Program-made: the position numbers and the translations under genes
Source: Pomphorhynchus laevis
Taxonomy: Eukaryota > Acanthocephala > Palaeacanthocephala > Echinorhynchida > Pomphorhynchidae
DNA length: 64,000 nt
Direction: 5' to 3'
NCBI GenBank assembly: GCA_012934845.2
Contig: WNNJ02000645.1
Location: forward strand, 62,001-126,000
The notes under the pieces: generated by a model
What the model saw: only the letters and a program-made list of their open reading frames with translations
What the model was told of the DNA's origin: nothing
Databases searched by the model: none
Shown here: positions 9,408-21,696 of the stretch, one piece after another
Layout of the letters: every line of letters begins with the position of its first letter
Position numbering within the stretch: position 1 is the first letter of the stretch

Positions 9408-12400
9408 AGTCTCTTTAGCTTTTTCTTTGTGGTAGGGACGCCATGAAAGACAACTACCTGCGATGTCGACGAATTTAAAAGAAGATTGAATGGAGATAAT
9501 TTATATTTAAATATTGAAAAGAATTGGCTGATTTTAGAGACTACATATTTACACCTACTTCCAGAAAGCAGGGCTGTGGTGTCATCTGCGTATACCACTA
9601 GATGTTGATCACGTTGAAATGGTTTAAACAGAACAATGGAGGCAGCAAGAAATAAAATTGGAGAAAGTGCAGATCCTTGAGTCACACCTGTAATTGGATA
9701 GAACTGACAAGCATCAGGGTCATCGTCGTAAAAGTCGTTTGTTATACAACACAGGGTCATCCTAGTAAAAAATCGCTTGGTATACAAGAATATATCCACC
9801 CTGTTAACAATTTTCGCAGGCATCCGAAGGACCAGAGAGATAATACAGGGGATATATATACGGTCAAAACCACAGAAAAGTCAAGAAAGATAGCCCAGCA
9901 AATTTATAGCTGTTATCTTGACAAAACTCGTGCACTTCATCTAGTGCAGAATGAACCGAACGACTTTTTACAAACCCATGAAAATCTAATGGGATTAAAT
10001 TTTGCTTACTTAAATGATCGCGAATTTTACGCACAAGCGCTTTTTCGTAAATGGAAACGAGCGAGTTTTTAATCGAAATGGGTCGCAGGTCTTTAGAACA
10101 TGTAACCGGTTTTTTCTTTGGTAAAAATAGTCTATGGCTAATGTTAATACCAGCAATATCATATGGTGAGACTAAAAGCATAGTGATGGCGACCTCTTTT
10201 CTCTTAGTGTCCATCAAAAGCTGACAGACGCGATTGGAGAGTGGCGAATGAATTTTGTAGGATCCCGGAAGAGAACTCAATGAGTTGAGGATATATGTAA
10301 CCGAAATATTCTTACTCCTGAAACCTCCCCAGGTAGGGATTGGCTGACGAGAAAAGTGGATCTATAATTGTGATGGATAGTAACTCTTCCAAAACTTTAT
10401 CAAGACATATGTTACAAATCCAGCCCGAAACTCTCACCTTACAGCTAATAAACTTCTGGTTCTTGGAAATCTTCCAAAAAAAGAAGACTGAGACGGATTA
10501 AGGTGACCAATGTTAGCCTTATCCCTGCTCAGTTGGAGTATATACCTAGAACTGCAATATTCTTTCGAGATAGCTTGTCCGAAGGTAACAGAAAGATTGC
10601 AAAGGTGTAAAATGTTTGCTAGGACCTTGAGTTCTGTCGGAGTGGGATTGAAAATACGACCTTTATAGGTAGTCGAAAATATCCCGGTAGCTTGCGAACA
10701 GAGGTAAGAATTAAATCGGGTCAATCTTACATTTCCTACAACTGAGAAGAGTACAATATGCGCCTGAAAAAGCGTCACTCTGATTGGATAAAAGTTGAAT
10801 ATCCTTCTCATCAAGGTATCTTATTCCAACCGCCGTCGATGTAGGTCGTGCGAGGTGGTCAGTTGTTAGCTCGACTGCTCAATACATAAGGGATTAAGCA
10901 GACATTTCTATTGTAGTAGTAGGATGTCGAGATGAAAATTAGTTGTTGTTCAGTGAATGGTAGGGGATTGTGGTTTGTATATAAGATATTCGTCTCTAGC
11001 TCTGCGAAGTGCTGCTTTAATCCAACAACCAGTTATATCGTTAAAGTCACCAACGATCAGGCCATAGTCGCTGCCTATAATACGATCAAGGAGGTCACGT
11101 TCTTTTTAATGTCTTCTGCTCGCATATAAATATTGGCTAAGCTGATGCGTTTACCGTCTTTACAAAGTGTTATAGCTAAACATGAAAGGACTGGGCAAGA
11201 GTAGTTAAGTAGGAGATAAGATCTTGAAGAGCTCTCCACTAAGGTTATAAAACCTTAAGAATAAGAGGAATGAGGCGGGGTTATATACGAAGTATAGTGG
11301 GTAGATATATGCATTGGTAAATATTAAGTAATGTACTGGAGAGATTGGACAGATTTAGTTTCCTGAAAGACTATTATATCAGCATCGCGTTCAGATAAAA
11401 GACGGATAGCAGAAGCATCTCACGAATTCCACTGAAGAATTTATAATGAAAAAGGATCACGACTACTTCCCATTGTGTTTGTTTACGGGTGGGAGAACGG
11501 CCGTATAGTTGATAGTAGAAGTGGAAGGATTGTCCCTTTCACTATTATATTTAACCGAGAATTCACTGTTCCTACCTGGACTGATAGAAATATCTTCATT
11601 TTCTTTATTAGCGCAACCATCGATCAGAGCTTCCTCATTTGCCAGTTTCAATTTTGCGCCTTTCTCCGACATTTTGATTACCTTCTTACCGTTGACGGAA
11701 GATACCCGTTTATTGGAAAATGCTTGTTCTTTCAGAATTTGAGACTGGGACAACATCGCATAGATTGCTTGTGTTAACAACTTTTCTAAGTTCTTTGAGA
11801 GTTCTGCAAATTTCATGTCACTAAGGACCTTGTACTTCAAATTTCTTCTTTATCGAATGGGAGGAGTCCATTAATGATGAGTCAGTACTATTGAAAGTTG
11901 ACCCTGTGGCTTCGGAGAAGGTCTTCGCAGCTGCTGAAGGCTTCTTCATATGCCGGCTTTGGTACTTGAATTTTATGCATTTTTGAGTATTTTGGGTGAT
12001 TTAACCCACAGTTCACACATGTGGAATCATTTGCCTTCGGGCGTTTACCATTATGTCCTAGTTTTATACATGTAGGACATCTCGATTCAGCACAGCAAAA
12101 CGGATCTGCAGTTACCCAACTGTGACATTTTCTGACAATTAGGAACGGTGACATCATTAGATGAGATGTGCTGGCATGATAGATTCGTATCCAGGAACAG
12201 ATTATGTGCGTTCCTCTCCAGCACACTCGCATTGTCAATCCATCTTGTGGCGAAAGCCACTAGAAGTAAGGTTCCATATATCCTTTTTATGTATCGTACA
12301 TCTTTAAGTGTGAATGCTGCTTTAAGATCTTTTATGTCGTCTATGTCTTGACCAGGTTCGATGTTGTGGATTTTGACAGTGGCTAAGATGGCCTAATGTT

Positions 12401-12748
12401 CAACAGTACTGAGTGGGTTTAAGTTCTTTTCAGAGTAACTGACGAGTGTGCCAGATCATTTATGGCAAAATATATATGAAACTTGCCAGGATCCTTTTTG
12501 GCAGAATTGTAGACTATTCTGTTAGGATAGTTACCCACGAAGGGTTCAGAAATATTTTTAAAAAGTACTCCATATTTCGTGTTGAACTTATATTTATTTC
12601 CACAAGATTTAAGAGCTTAATAACAGAAGGAAGCTCGTTATATTTGCCTAAATATTCGCTAACCTGCAATATATCGTTGTTCCATTTGACTTTGGGTATG
12701 AAATTATAAGAAGTCGTTTTTGTCATTGGGCTACTTGGAATCTCGTTG
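9408..12748 (-). mobile_element. LINE-A copy 2 (degenerate)
   Basis: Older copy, all three parts present on the minus strand. ORF1 remnants with zinc-knuckle cysteines (12238-11888, FCCAESRCPTCIKLGHNGK) and a tail frame at 11840-11463. Endonuclease and linker traces at about 11455-10434. RT at 10280-9408 with PISIKNSLVSIYEKAL, VTQGSALSPILFLAASI and YADDTTALL. Several stops and frameshifts separate these; the part 3' of the RT found in copy 3 (about 550 bp) is missing at 9408. The 5' end (cgagattcc on the minus strand) directly joins the 3' end of copy 3. Confidence 0.85.
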
Positions 12749-12876
12749 TAAATAAATAAATAAAGACTTTATTAAATACACCAAAATATAGCATGCAAGA
12801 ATAAAAAAGGTAGGTCATAACCAACTCAGAAAAAATGACAGAATTTTCCTTCGTTTTTTCATCTTCCCTTTCTCTT

Positions 12877-15338
12877 TCATGGCCTCAGGTCCAGTGGGAT
12901 CTGAGCCCCCCAACCGATCCAACACGCCGCCTTCCGACTGAACCACCCGGGGTCTTTCACCCCCCCCCGAAGAATCCAATCGGCGCGGACTATGCTTGGT
13001 AAACGAGAGACGAGGAGCTTAAGAAACCTTAGCCTTTGCTCTGGGGGACGTTCTCTTGAGAAGAAGGACTAGTCCCGAGATAGCCCAGGTACCCCAAAGG
13101 GCGCACCTGGGTTTTCCCTTTCAATGACAGATGCTGAGCCCGTTTCAGGGCCCACCTAGCTTTGTTCAGGATACGTTTAAGTCTATCCAGGTCAGCTTTC
13201 GCCGACCAGTTCACCGTAACGGTGAACCCCAGGTATTTTACTCGACTTGAGAAGGTGGGGAGTGGTTCAGAGGCAAATATGGAGGAGAGTGCAGAGAGTG
13301 CTAATCTCTTAAGTTTTTTCTTTGTTGCAGTGGTGCCATGAAAGACAACCGCCTGCGATTTGGCAGAGTTTAAAATAAGATTGGATACGGGTAACTGGTC
13401 TTTTAATCTTAAAAAGAAGCGGCTGATGTCAGAAACTACGTCTTTGCACCTGTGTCCAGAGAACAGGGCTGTGGTGTCATCAGCATACACCACAAGACGT
13501 TGTTCGCGTTTAAATATTTTGAATAGATTAATGGAGGCAGCAAGATATAAGATAGGAGAAAGAGGTGAACCTTGAGGCACACCCGTAATAGGGTAGAACT
13601 GACGCGCATCAGGGTCGTCTTCATAATAAAACCGCTTGGTGTACAGCAGGATCTCCACCCTGTTCACAATTCTTGCAGGCAACCCGAGGGATCTGGGAGA
13701 AGAGATCACAAAAGGAATAGAGATGCGGTCAAATGCAGCAGAAAAGTCAAGGAAAAAAGGCACAACTAGGCGATGGCTTTTCTCCTGACAAAACTGCTCC
13801 ACCTCACCTACTGCTGAATGGACCGAGCGACCTTTGACGAACCCATGAAAACCTGGAGGGATCAAATTACGCCTACTCAGATGGTCGCGGATTTTACGCG
13901 CAAGCGCTTTTTCGTAAATCGACACGAGGGAATTTTGAATTGAAATGGGTCGCAGGTCTTTAGGACATGAGCAAGATTTTTTCTTAGGGATAAAAACACG
14001 CTTACTAATATTGATGCCTGCTACATCGGATGGGGAGGCTAAAAGCATTGTTACGGCCACCTATCTTCTCAGATCAGCTGTCAAAAGCTGACAGAACCGA
14101 GAAAGTGGAACGACGGATTTGGAGGTGCCTGGGAGTGGACCCCAGGAGTTAAGAATATCCGTAACAGATAGATCCCTACTCCTGAAGTTACACCAAGGCG
14201 GGATTGGTTGAGGTGATTGTGTGGCTCCATAGTTGTGTAGGGCTAGTGACTCCTCCAAAACTTTTACAAGGCCTACATTCCCTATCCAACTCAATGCTCT
14301 ATCCTTCCAGCAAACAAACTTCTCCTTCTTGAAAATCTTCCAAAAGGAAGACTGAGAAGGATTAAGGCGAGCGATACTCGTCCTATCCTTACTCAGCTGG
14401 AACCTGTATCTAGTGCTCCAGTATTCATTCGAGAGGGCTTGTTTGGCGGAAGCAGAGAGATTAGGGAGGTTCAATAATTTTGCTAGGACCTTGAGTTTCG
14501 TCGGAGTGGGATTGTATATACGACCTTTATAGGTAGTCGATAGAATCGCGGTAGCTTGCGAAAAGAGGTAGGTAGTAAATTCGGTCAGACTCACATTTCC
14601 TATTCGGGGAATGAGTTGGATAGCCGTCTGAAAGAAGGCCACTCTGATAGGATCAAAGTGAAACCTTCTGCGAAGCAACATATCTTCCTCAATTCTCCAA
14701 CGAATTAGGTCATGAGAGGTGGACAATTGCTGGCGCGACTGCTCCGTGCAGAGGGGTTTTAACAACCACCTCGAGTGAAGCAGTAAAATGTCGAGGATAG
14801 AGTTTGTTGATGTGCAATGAAAGGTAGGGGATGGGGGTTTGTAAATAAGATAACCGTTACTAGCTCTGCGAAGCGCTGCATTAATCCAACGACCAGTTCT
14901 GTCGTTGAAATCCCCAAGTATCATGTCATAACCGCTGTCAATAATACTATCCAGGAGGTCACGGTTCTTGTGAATTTCCCCTGGACGGATGTAGACATTG
15001 GCTAGACTGAGGCGTTTACCGTTCTTACTGAGTGAAACTACTAAACAAGACATGGCTGGACATGAGTAGTTTAATAGGAGGGAGGACCTTAAGGAGCACT
15101 TAACTAAGGTCAAGAGTCCTTGAGATGAAGATGAGCGAGGTAGGGTTATGTACGGAGTATAGTGGGAACATATATGTTTTGGGATAAATCGAGTAATGTC
15201 CTGGGGAAGACGGATAGACCGCGTCTCCTGAAGGACTATAACATCTGCATCTCTACCAGATAAAAGTCTAAGGGCAGAAGCACCTCCCGAATTCCACTGA
15301 AGGACATTCAGTGAAAAAGGCTCACGAGTACTCTGCAT
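12877..15338 (-). CDS. LINE-A ORF2: endonuclease + reverse transcriptase
   Basis: Starts at 15338 with MQSTREPFSLNVLQWNSGG. The APE-type endonuclease shows VIVLQETRS (catalytic Glu region), SLANVYIRPGE, MILGDFNDR (Asn/Asp active-site block) and TSHDLI (the late S/T-x-H motif) within about 230 residues. RT then follows: DLRPISIQNSLVSIYEKAL, FFLDFSAAFDRIS (motif A), GVPQGSPLSPILYLAASI (motif B), LVVYADDTTALFS (motif C). One in-frame TAG at 14061-14063 sits where sister copies read GAG (Glu), and one extra base near 13100 shifts the last ~75 codons, which in other copies read to IPLDLRP-stop. Family function is nicking the target and copying the element RNA; this copy cannot make the full protein. 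Confidence 0.9.
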
Positions 15339-15371
15339 TGTGATGGATTAGTTGGATGGGGGATTGCCTAC

Positions 15372-16543
15372 CTAGACAGAGCTAAGTGCAGGAAGGTTAC
15401 CCTTCCTGCCACTAGCCCCACCCGGGTTCGGTACTTGCCCCTGGGCAGCGTCTTCATTTCCCTTATGCTGTTTGCCACTCAGCATTTTACCGATCTTGAG
15501 CGGGGGAACAGTATGGGCCGAAGCCCCCCTCTTCTTCGATTCCGGAAGAACTGCCAAAACAGGTAGCGTAGGATGAGTGTTCACTACACCCAAAGCCATG
15601 AGAATTAGGTTTTCAAGTTTGCGATTGGAAACTTCTAATTTAACATCCATCGTACGTAATATCTCAGAGTCATCTGCGGGGCAGCCACTTGCGAATAAGT
15701 ATAAGGTTTGACCGGTTTGATGAACATACTTCTATATTCTTTGAACATACTGCATCTCCTACCCCAGGCAGGATGGCTCTTCCCACAGTTCGAGCAGGAT
15801 GGGGGTGCCACACAACGGTCGTTCGATAGTAGAGTCTGACAGGAAGTTGAAATGCAAACCCCGCATGTTGGGGTCCCACTGCAGCTGGAGGCCCAGTGCC
15901 CCCATTTGTGACACCTGCTGCAGTGGGGGTAAGTAAGCTCATCTTTTTCTGCAATGAAAAAACGGATATTAAAACCCATGAAGGGGTTCGATGAAGATTT
16001 AGCCAAGGCTGCTGCAGTATCTACCGGAGCTGAGCAAAAGCCAACCGGGATAGGGTTGCCATCCCTACCCTGGATTGACCTAAAATTAGTAATTTTGAAT
16101 GTAGACATTAATGATTTCATATCTTCCTCATCCATACTACAAGGAAGATTCGTCACCTTTAGCGAGGCAAGGATGGGCCTAAAGGTGAGTTCACCATAAA
16201 CTGTTAGGTTGGAGGAAAAGTATTCAGAGTAATTTTTAGCCAAGTCTGCTGTGACGAACGAAACTTTCACCTCTGAAGGGTGAAGTTTCACCGTGTTGAA
16301 CAAAATTCTGTTTTTATACTGCTTGGCAAATGAACGTGAAAATACATTGTAAAGTTCATTTTTTTCGATTGGTCGTATAACTCTGATTAAAGCCAAATTA
16401 TTTAATTTTGGGATGGGGGGAAGCACTTCCCCATCACCGGATATTAAGGAAACAGTATTGACCTTATTGAATCGTTGTGAAGAAGAACTTACATGAAGAA
16501 CCTCTTTGTTGGCTGGAATTCCACTGGTTTTTTGCAGCAACAT
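15372..16543 (-). CDS. LINE-A ORF1: CCHC nucleic-acid-binding protein
   Basis: The main frame runs 16543-15635 and continues in another frame 15650-15372 after one frameshift. The N-terminal half has ELTFRPILASLKVTNLPC, typical of the RRM-like part of Jockey-type ORF1 proteins. Then CSRCHKWGHWASSC (C-x2-C-x4-H-x4-C) and a second knuckle CSNCGKSHPAWGRRC follow. The C-terminal third is basic and Pro/Lys rich. It binds element RNA in the family model. The stop at 15372 lies 33 bases before ORF2. Confidence 0.88.
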
Positions 16544-16640
16544 TTGAATGCTTTGAAAACTCCGACATGTTCACTTTTGAAAAGGAAACTAATCTCGTTG
16601 TAATTCTTTGTAATATGCTTGTTAACGCTGTCGAAGAAAA

Positions 16641-17620
16641 AATTGTTTGAACGCTTAGTTTAAACATTTGTTAATTGACATGGTATATTTAGTTAATTAA
16701 ATGTCCCGATTTGTACTTTTGAAAAGGCAATATCCTTCTTTGTAAATTATGATCACAATTTTTGAATAATATCGCGAATTCTAAAATTTTAACTTATTTT
16801 AAATGATATATTATGTAATATAACTTATAGCCAGAGCTAAAAATTTCTTTTTGTATCAAATCAAGTTTTAAATTGATGTAAATGCTATTTATTTTTAAGC
16901 GTCAATTTGAAGAACGTAGCCTGTCCCATTTATGTTTATAGAAAGTGACTCAAAATCGCGCGATTGTCATTTTTTCTACTCCGATAATGATAATGAAATT
17001 TCCCATTTTACGATAATATCAGTCCGCACCTATCAAAATTCAATTTAGCGATGATTCAATCGTTTATAAATGTTTCTTCTTTAATTTCGAATTTTGCTAT
17101 AGACGTATTTATTATTACTATCTGTAACAAATATACCCTTTTACATATTTATCATAAATATCCATAATTTCATTGTTAAGAAAATCAATAAAATTGTTAA
17201 ATAAAATCCGTAATTAATAACAATTATAAGTTAACTGCTAATGATTTCTCATTAGAAAAAATTACTGTATAAAAACTGACTCTTCGTGTTTACATTGAAA
17301 TGAACAACTATGCGTAGTCAAGACATTAAACGTTTGCCCTTCAAATCAATTATAAATAGAAAATGATAAAATATCTAGATTAACTAGTATGCTAAGGATC
17401 AAAATTTTACAATTTTGTCCTTAACACTGCCAGCGAATTTAAGTTCAATTTAAGTGACACTATAACAAGCATAAATCACAAAAAATAAAGTAATTTTGAA
17501 ACAGTAAGCATTATTTGTAGTGTTATGGTTGATGCAAATCATTCAAACAAATCAAATCACTTGATTATAAGTACATATTTTGCATTACACATAAATTTAA
17601 AATGGAAATGTATTTATCCT
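16641..17620. other. no gene recognised
   Basis: AT-rich sequence without an open frame of note, splice-flanked exon or recognisable repeat; probably the older DNA into which the LINE-A pair inserted. Confidence 0.5.
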
Positions 17621-19180
17621 ACAAAGGGTTGTTATAACCCGGTATTTTTATGAACTAATCAAATAGATAATACACCATATTTTAGAATAAATATTGAAGG
17701 TCACAGGAAAGAATTGAATGTTAAGTTTTTGGCCTTTGTTCTTCCATATAACATGGCAACAAGGCAAATGAATGCCGATGTGATTTTTCCAATGATGTAA
17801 TGTTACCATCTAGAGTCATCTTATATTCTAGAACATAGTATAATATATCATTATCCATCCATAAAAATATTTCGCCTAAGAGTTTAAATTTATTTTTAAT
17901 AACATTTTGACCATTTATAATCCAGTATTTTTATGAAGCAATTAATAGATAATATACCATGTGCTAGAATACAAATTTTGGATAATGATTTAGAATAATC
18001 AATATCCATAAACTTCAACAATAAATTATAGATAACATATGTAGATAGAGATTTAAATATTATAAAGAGTAAAGAAATAATAAATCAGCTTAAGTAAATA
18101 AATATTCATAAAATACAATTAAAACTGTTTCTGCAATTATACAGGAACATTTATAATTATGATATGAAATTGAGTAAATTTGAAATGACTATATTAAAAA
18201 TATTCAAATAACAGAATGTGAGAGCGAAACTCTCAATTTCGGTAAAGTAACCGAACACGTATGTAACCATATTTAGAAATAATAAAAGCGACGAATTAAT
18301 AAAAATTTTATCAAAAATAACGGCAAAAATAAAATTTACAATTCCTAAAATGGAGACTTAAATTGTTACTTTGATAAGCTAATTAATTTCGAAAGCATAA
18401 ATACATCTATGATGAAAATATGAAAAGATTATAATTTTAATGAACTCAAAAATAAACAATATTAGAAAAGATAAAATTAATAGAGATGCGTATTTAGAAC
18501 TTGCTAAGCTAAAGGATTACTATGTAATGACAACCATTGATAAAACTATCAATAATTTTGTCTTTTATCTAAAAATCTTTTACGATAAACTAACGAATGA
18601 AGTTAATTTTAATGATTAAATAAAACTACAGCATTTGAAAATACTTATTTGAGTTTGGAAACAATCCTTAGAAATTTCAGTTCTATTCTAGATAAAATAA
18701 GTATAACGATAGAATCTGAAAAAAAAGTTATACTTACATTTTATTAGAAATCAAAATCATATAAATAATTTATATGAATAAGATATGGCTTATATGAATA
18801 AAATACTTGACGTGATTAAACCACATTTCAAAAATATTATATTTGTATAGAAATATTAAAACAGTAAAAACAATATTTCAGTATTAATTCTACAAATCAA
18901 ATTAATAGAAATATTTATTATGAATATAAATTTTATTAATTTATAGAAAAGAAGAAATTAGTTTAATTCTAAAATTCATGCGATATTTGGATAGCTCCTT
19001 CAATCATATTTAAGAAAATTACAAGATGTTTTCTCATATTCAAAATATAAATATTTACGATAATATAAATATGTAGATATAAATATTTACGATTTTGATA
19101 CGCTTTATACAAATTTAACAAATAAAAAGGAAGTGCTAGAAAAATTGATTAACTTTATATTCGGATATATAAATAATTTA
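17620..19180 (+). mobile_element. Penelope-like element C, very old
   Basis: At 18420-18620 the reading MNSKINNIRKDKINRDAYLE continues into MTTIDKTINNFVF, a counterpart of the start of copy A that extends further 5'. At 19060-19175 the FDTLYTNL / INFIFGY region recurs. The stretch 17800-17905 is instead a minus-strand piece of the PLE 3' tail (tccatccataaaaatatt). Repeated pieces reading ccagtatttttatgaa and similar lie at 17635 and 17925, with another at 54510. Heavily decayed, with many breaks; a composite of fragments in both orientations. Confidence 0.6.
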
Positions 19181-19189
19181 ATCGCAGAA

Positions 19190-19660
19190 TGTGTAAAAAT
19201 GTGCTCCTGGAGCTAAAAAGCTTAAGTTTCATAATCTTAGATGTTGCCAAAAACCGGATTCGATTACATGCAGAGCAGACTTTCATATCACTTCTAGTTG
19301 AGCTGATGGTAGCCGGCAGCACTCATCAGTAGAGTGATCTACCATCAGTCTTTTTCGGCTGACTTGTGATATATTCAAAAGGCATCTCCGAGAATTTGCT
19401 AACGTAGTAGCATGGGCATAGCCTCTTTAAACTAACAGCGTACCATCCGGATCATCCAAATTTTATTCGGCAAGCATTTTAATTGCTATTGATGTTTGCT
19501 TTCTCACAGGATCCTGTTATAGGATACATTTTTATAATTAAATCGCAGAATGTGTAAAACTGCGCTCCGGGAGCTAAAAAAGATTAAGTTTCATAATCAT
19601 AGATTTTGCCAAAAAGCTGGAAGACGATTACATGCAGAGCAGACTTCCTTATCAAGGCAG
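19190..19660 (-). repeat. ~200-bp dispersed repeat, minus-strand copies
   Basis: Contains gatggtagccggcagcactc and atctccgagaatttgctaac, the reverse complement of the pair at 3474-3860, followed by a second partial unit from about 19545 (ctccgggagctaaaaaagat repeating ctcctggagctaaaaagctt). Again two units in tandem, suggesting that doubling is a property of the family. Confidence 0.65.
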
Positions 19661-21690
19661 TGCAAATTTTACAATAAAAAATAAGTAAAATTATGCTTTT
19701 GCATTTTCTTTCTTTTCCCGTCGATACGTACACGATAATCTTGTTGTTGCAAATTTGAGTGTCAATTATTTTATTTTCCAACTAAAATGATTATTGCTAT
19801 TTGGCGTATTTAATGCATGCTCAGCATTTTTAATCTTGTCTCTAGACATTTCCATCCAACATGCTAATGTTTTTTAAAAAATGTATAATGTAAAGTAATT
19901 TTATATTCGATGCCAAGTCAATAGAAAATCACTTTAAAATTTGGGTAATTTTTCAAGAATCACTGTTAATAATTTTAATTGTAATTCATGATATATTAAA
20001 AATAAGAATTTCTGATTATAAATATATTCATTAACATACAATGACTATAAATGATTGTTGAAAAATAATTTGAATGTTGGTGTTTATATTTACTTATAAA
20101 AATATGATATTTGACATTAATGATGTTCATTTCAATTAAGTAGCTTTGATTGTTTACGTCAGCCGTAATTATGATAAATATATAAATAAGTAAATAATGA
20201 GTAAATAAATAATAAGTAAATATATAAATAAGTATAATAAATAAATAAATTTATTAATTTAATGTATGTATTTTAATATACCATAACTTTAAGGCTGCTA
20301 AAATGCAAACTTTAATAAAAATAAATTAAATTACATCAAAGTTTGATATATATGAGCAAAACGCAAAATTTATAAGAGTTACAAAATAATTTGAAATTAT
20401 ATGCAGAATTGAGTGAAGAATATACGTTTGTGAAAACATATTGAGACTATATTTTGTACAGCAAATATGTGCAGCACTTATTCTATAGTTGCAAGGATTC
20501 TATTAAATAATTTATTTCTAACGATTTAGGATATTAGATGATATCAACGTCATTTGAAACGTATTGGAAAGTGCCCACGACTAAAAATTTTATATTGTCT
20601 AGACCTCTATAAAAATTTAAAACTGTAATACTTCTAAAACGAAGTAAAACAAAAAAATAATGTTAAACTTTTATATCCGAGCATACATATTCTTCAAAAA
20701 CTTGGATTAAAAAAGAAAGTATGTCGCTTAGTGTTATTTTGTTATAAGACTTTGTTTTGATCTTAAATTCTTGACAAAAAAACACATTTTACATGATATT
20801 TGCACTACATTAAATGCGTAAACCGAAATTTTAAACTTTTCAGAAAACTGAATAGAGCATTTGATAAGTTCACAACAATCTCTTACAAAATATTGAATCA
20901 CAGGTGAATCCACCATGTAGTTGGGAATAAAAAATTACAATGCCCTTGACATTAAATGTTAGCACACACTGTATTTAAAGTATATATTTATGAGAGAATG
21001 TTGATTTTTAAGAAACTACATATTTTAACTGTAACTGTCATTTCGTAAGTACAAAGTAGTTTAAAAATATGCTTTATTTAAAAATAGTATATTAACCGAT
21101 CAAACAGTGGTGCAAAAGTTAATTTAGGCTGTTTTATTTAACAAGCTGCTTGTCGTTGTATCAGAACAAATAGTATTTTGAGCCTTAATTGCGTTTAGAT
21201 GATCTTAAGTTTCCTCCTAATGCTGCTAAAGCGCGAAATACGATTTATTTTACTGTAAAGACAATATCAAAGTGGCAGAAAAGCAAAGACTCAAAATATG
21301 GTAATCCCAATTACAACAATATGCTTTCGTTTCCTAATATTGTGGCTAATTAGTAAAATGATTAATCAATATGGCAAACTGGAAGCATCTGTTGAATTAT
21401 GAATTACGTAAAACCATTCTATATTTAATGGTATATTTAATACATGTATAGTTCAAGTGTTAAAAAGCTTGAATAAGCAATAATACGATCAATTCTAGCA
21501 TAAGTTTGAACATTTCCGCTACATCTGTTTCATTTATCTTTTGTTCTCCACTCATTTAGTTGAATCTCGTAGATAATGTAATAATAAGGGTTTAATTACT
21601 AAAAAACAAGCATGCACCAAATATGAATACAGTCTAGAAGTAGTAGAAAACAATAAAATACGAGTTAATGGTCTGATAACTATTCTCAAA
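19661..21690. other. no gene recognised; AT-rich simple repeat
   Basis: About 2 kb without coding signal. Imperfect (AATA)/(AAGT) runs occur at about 20180-20250. No element I recognise. Confidence 0.5.
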
Positions 21691-21696
21691 AACCTC

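Larger units (their letters stand above)
12749..16640 (-). mobile_element. LINE-A copy 3, nearly full length
   Basis: Best-preserved LINE-A copy: 5' end near 16610-16640, ORF1, 33-base spacer, ORF2, and a 3' tail of TTTA units (+ strand taaataaataaataaag at 12749). The two-ORF layout, APE-type endonuclease, RT with YADD and CCHC ORF1 place it in the Jockey/R1/I group of LINEs; I cannot fix the clade by eye. ORF1 has one frameshift; ORF2 has one in-frame stop and one frameshift, so this is a recent but inactive copy. Confidence 0.9.
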
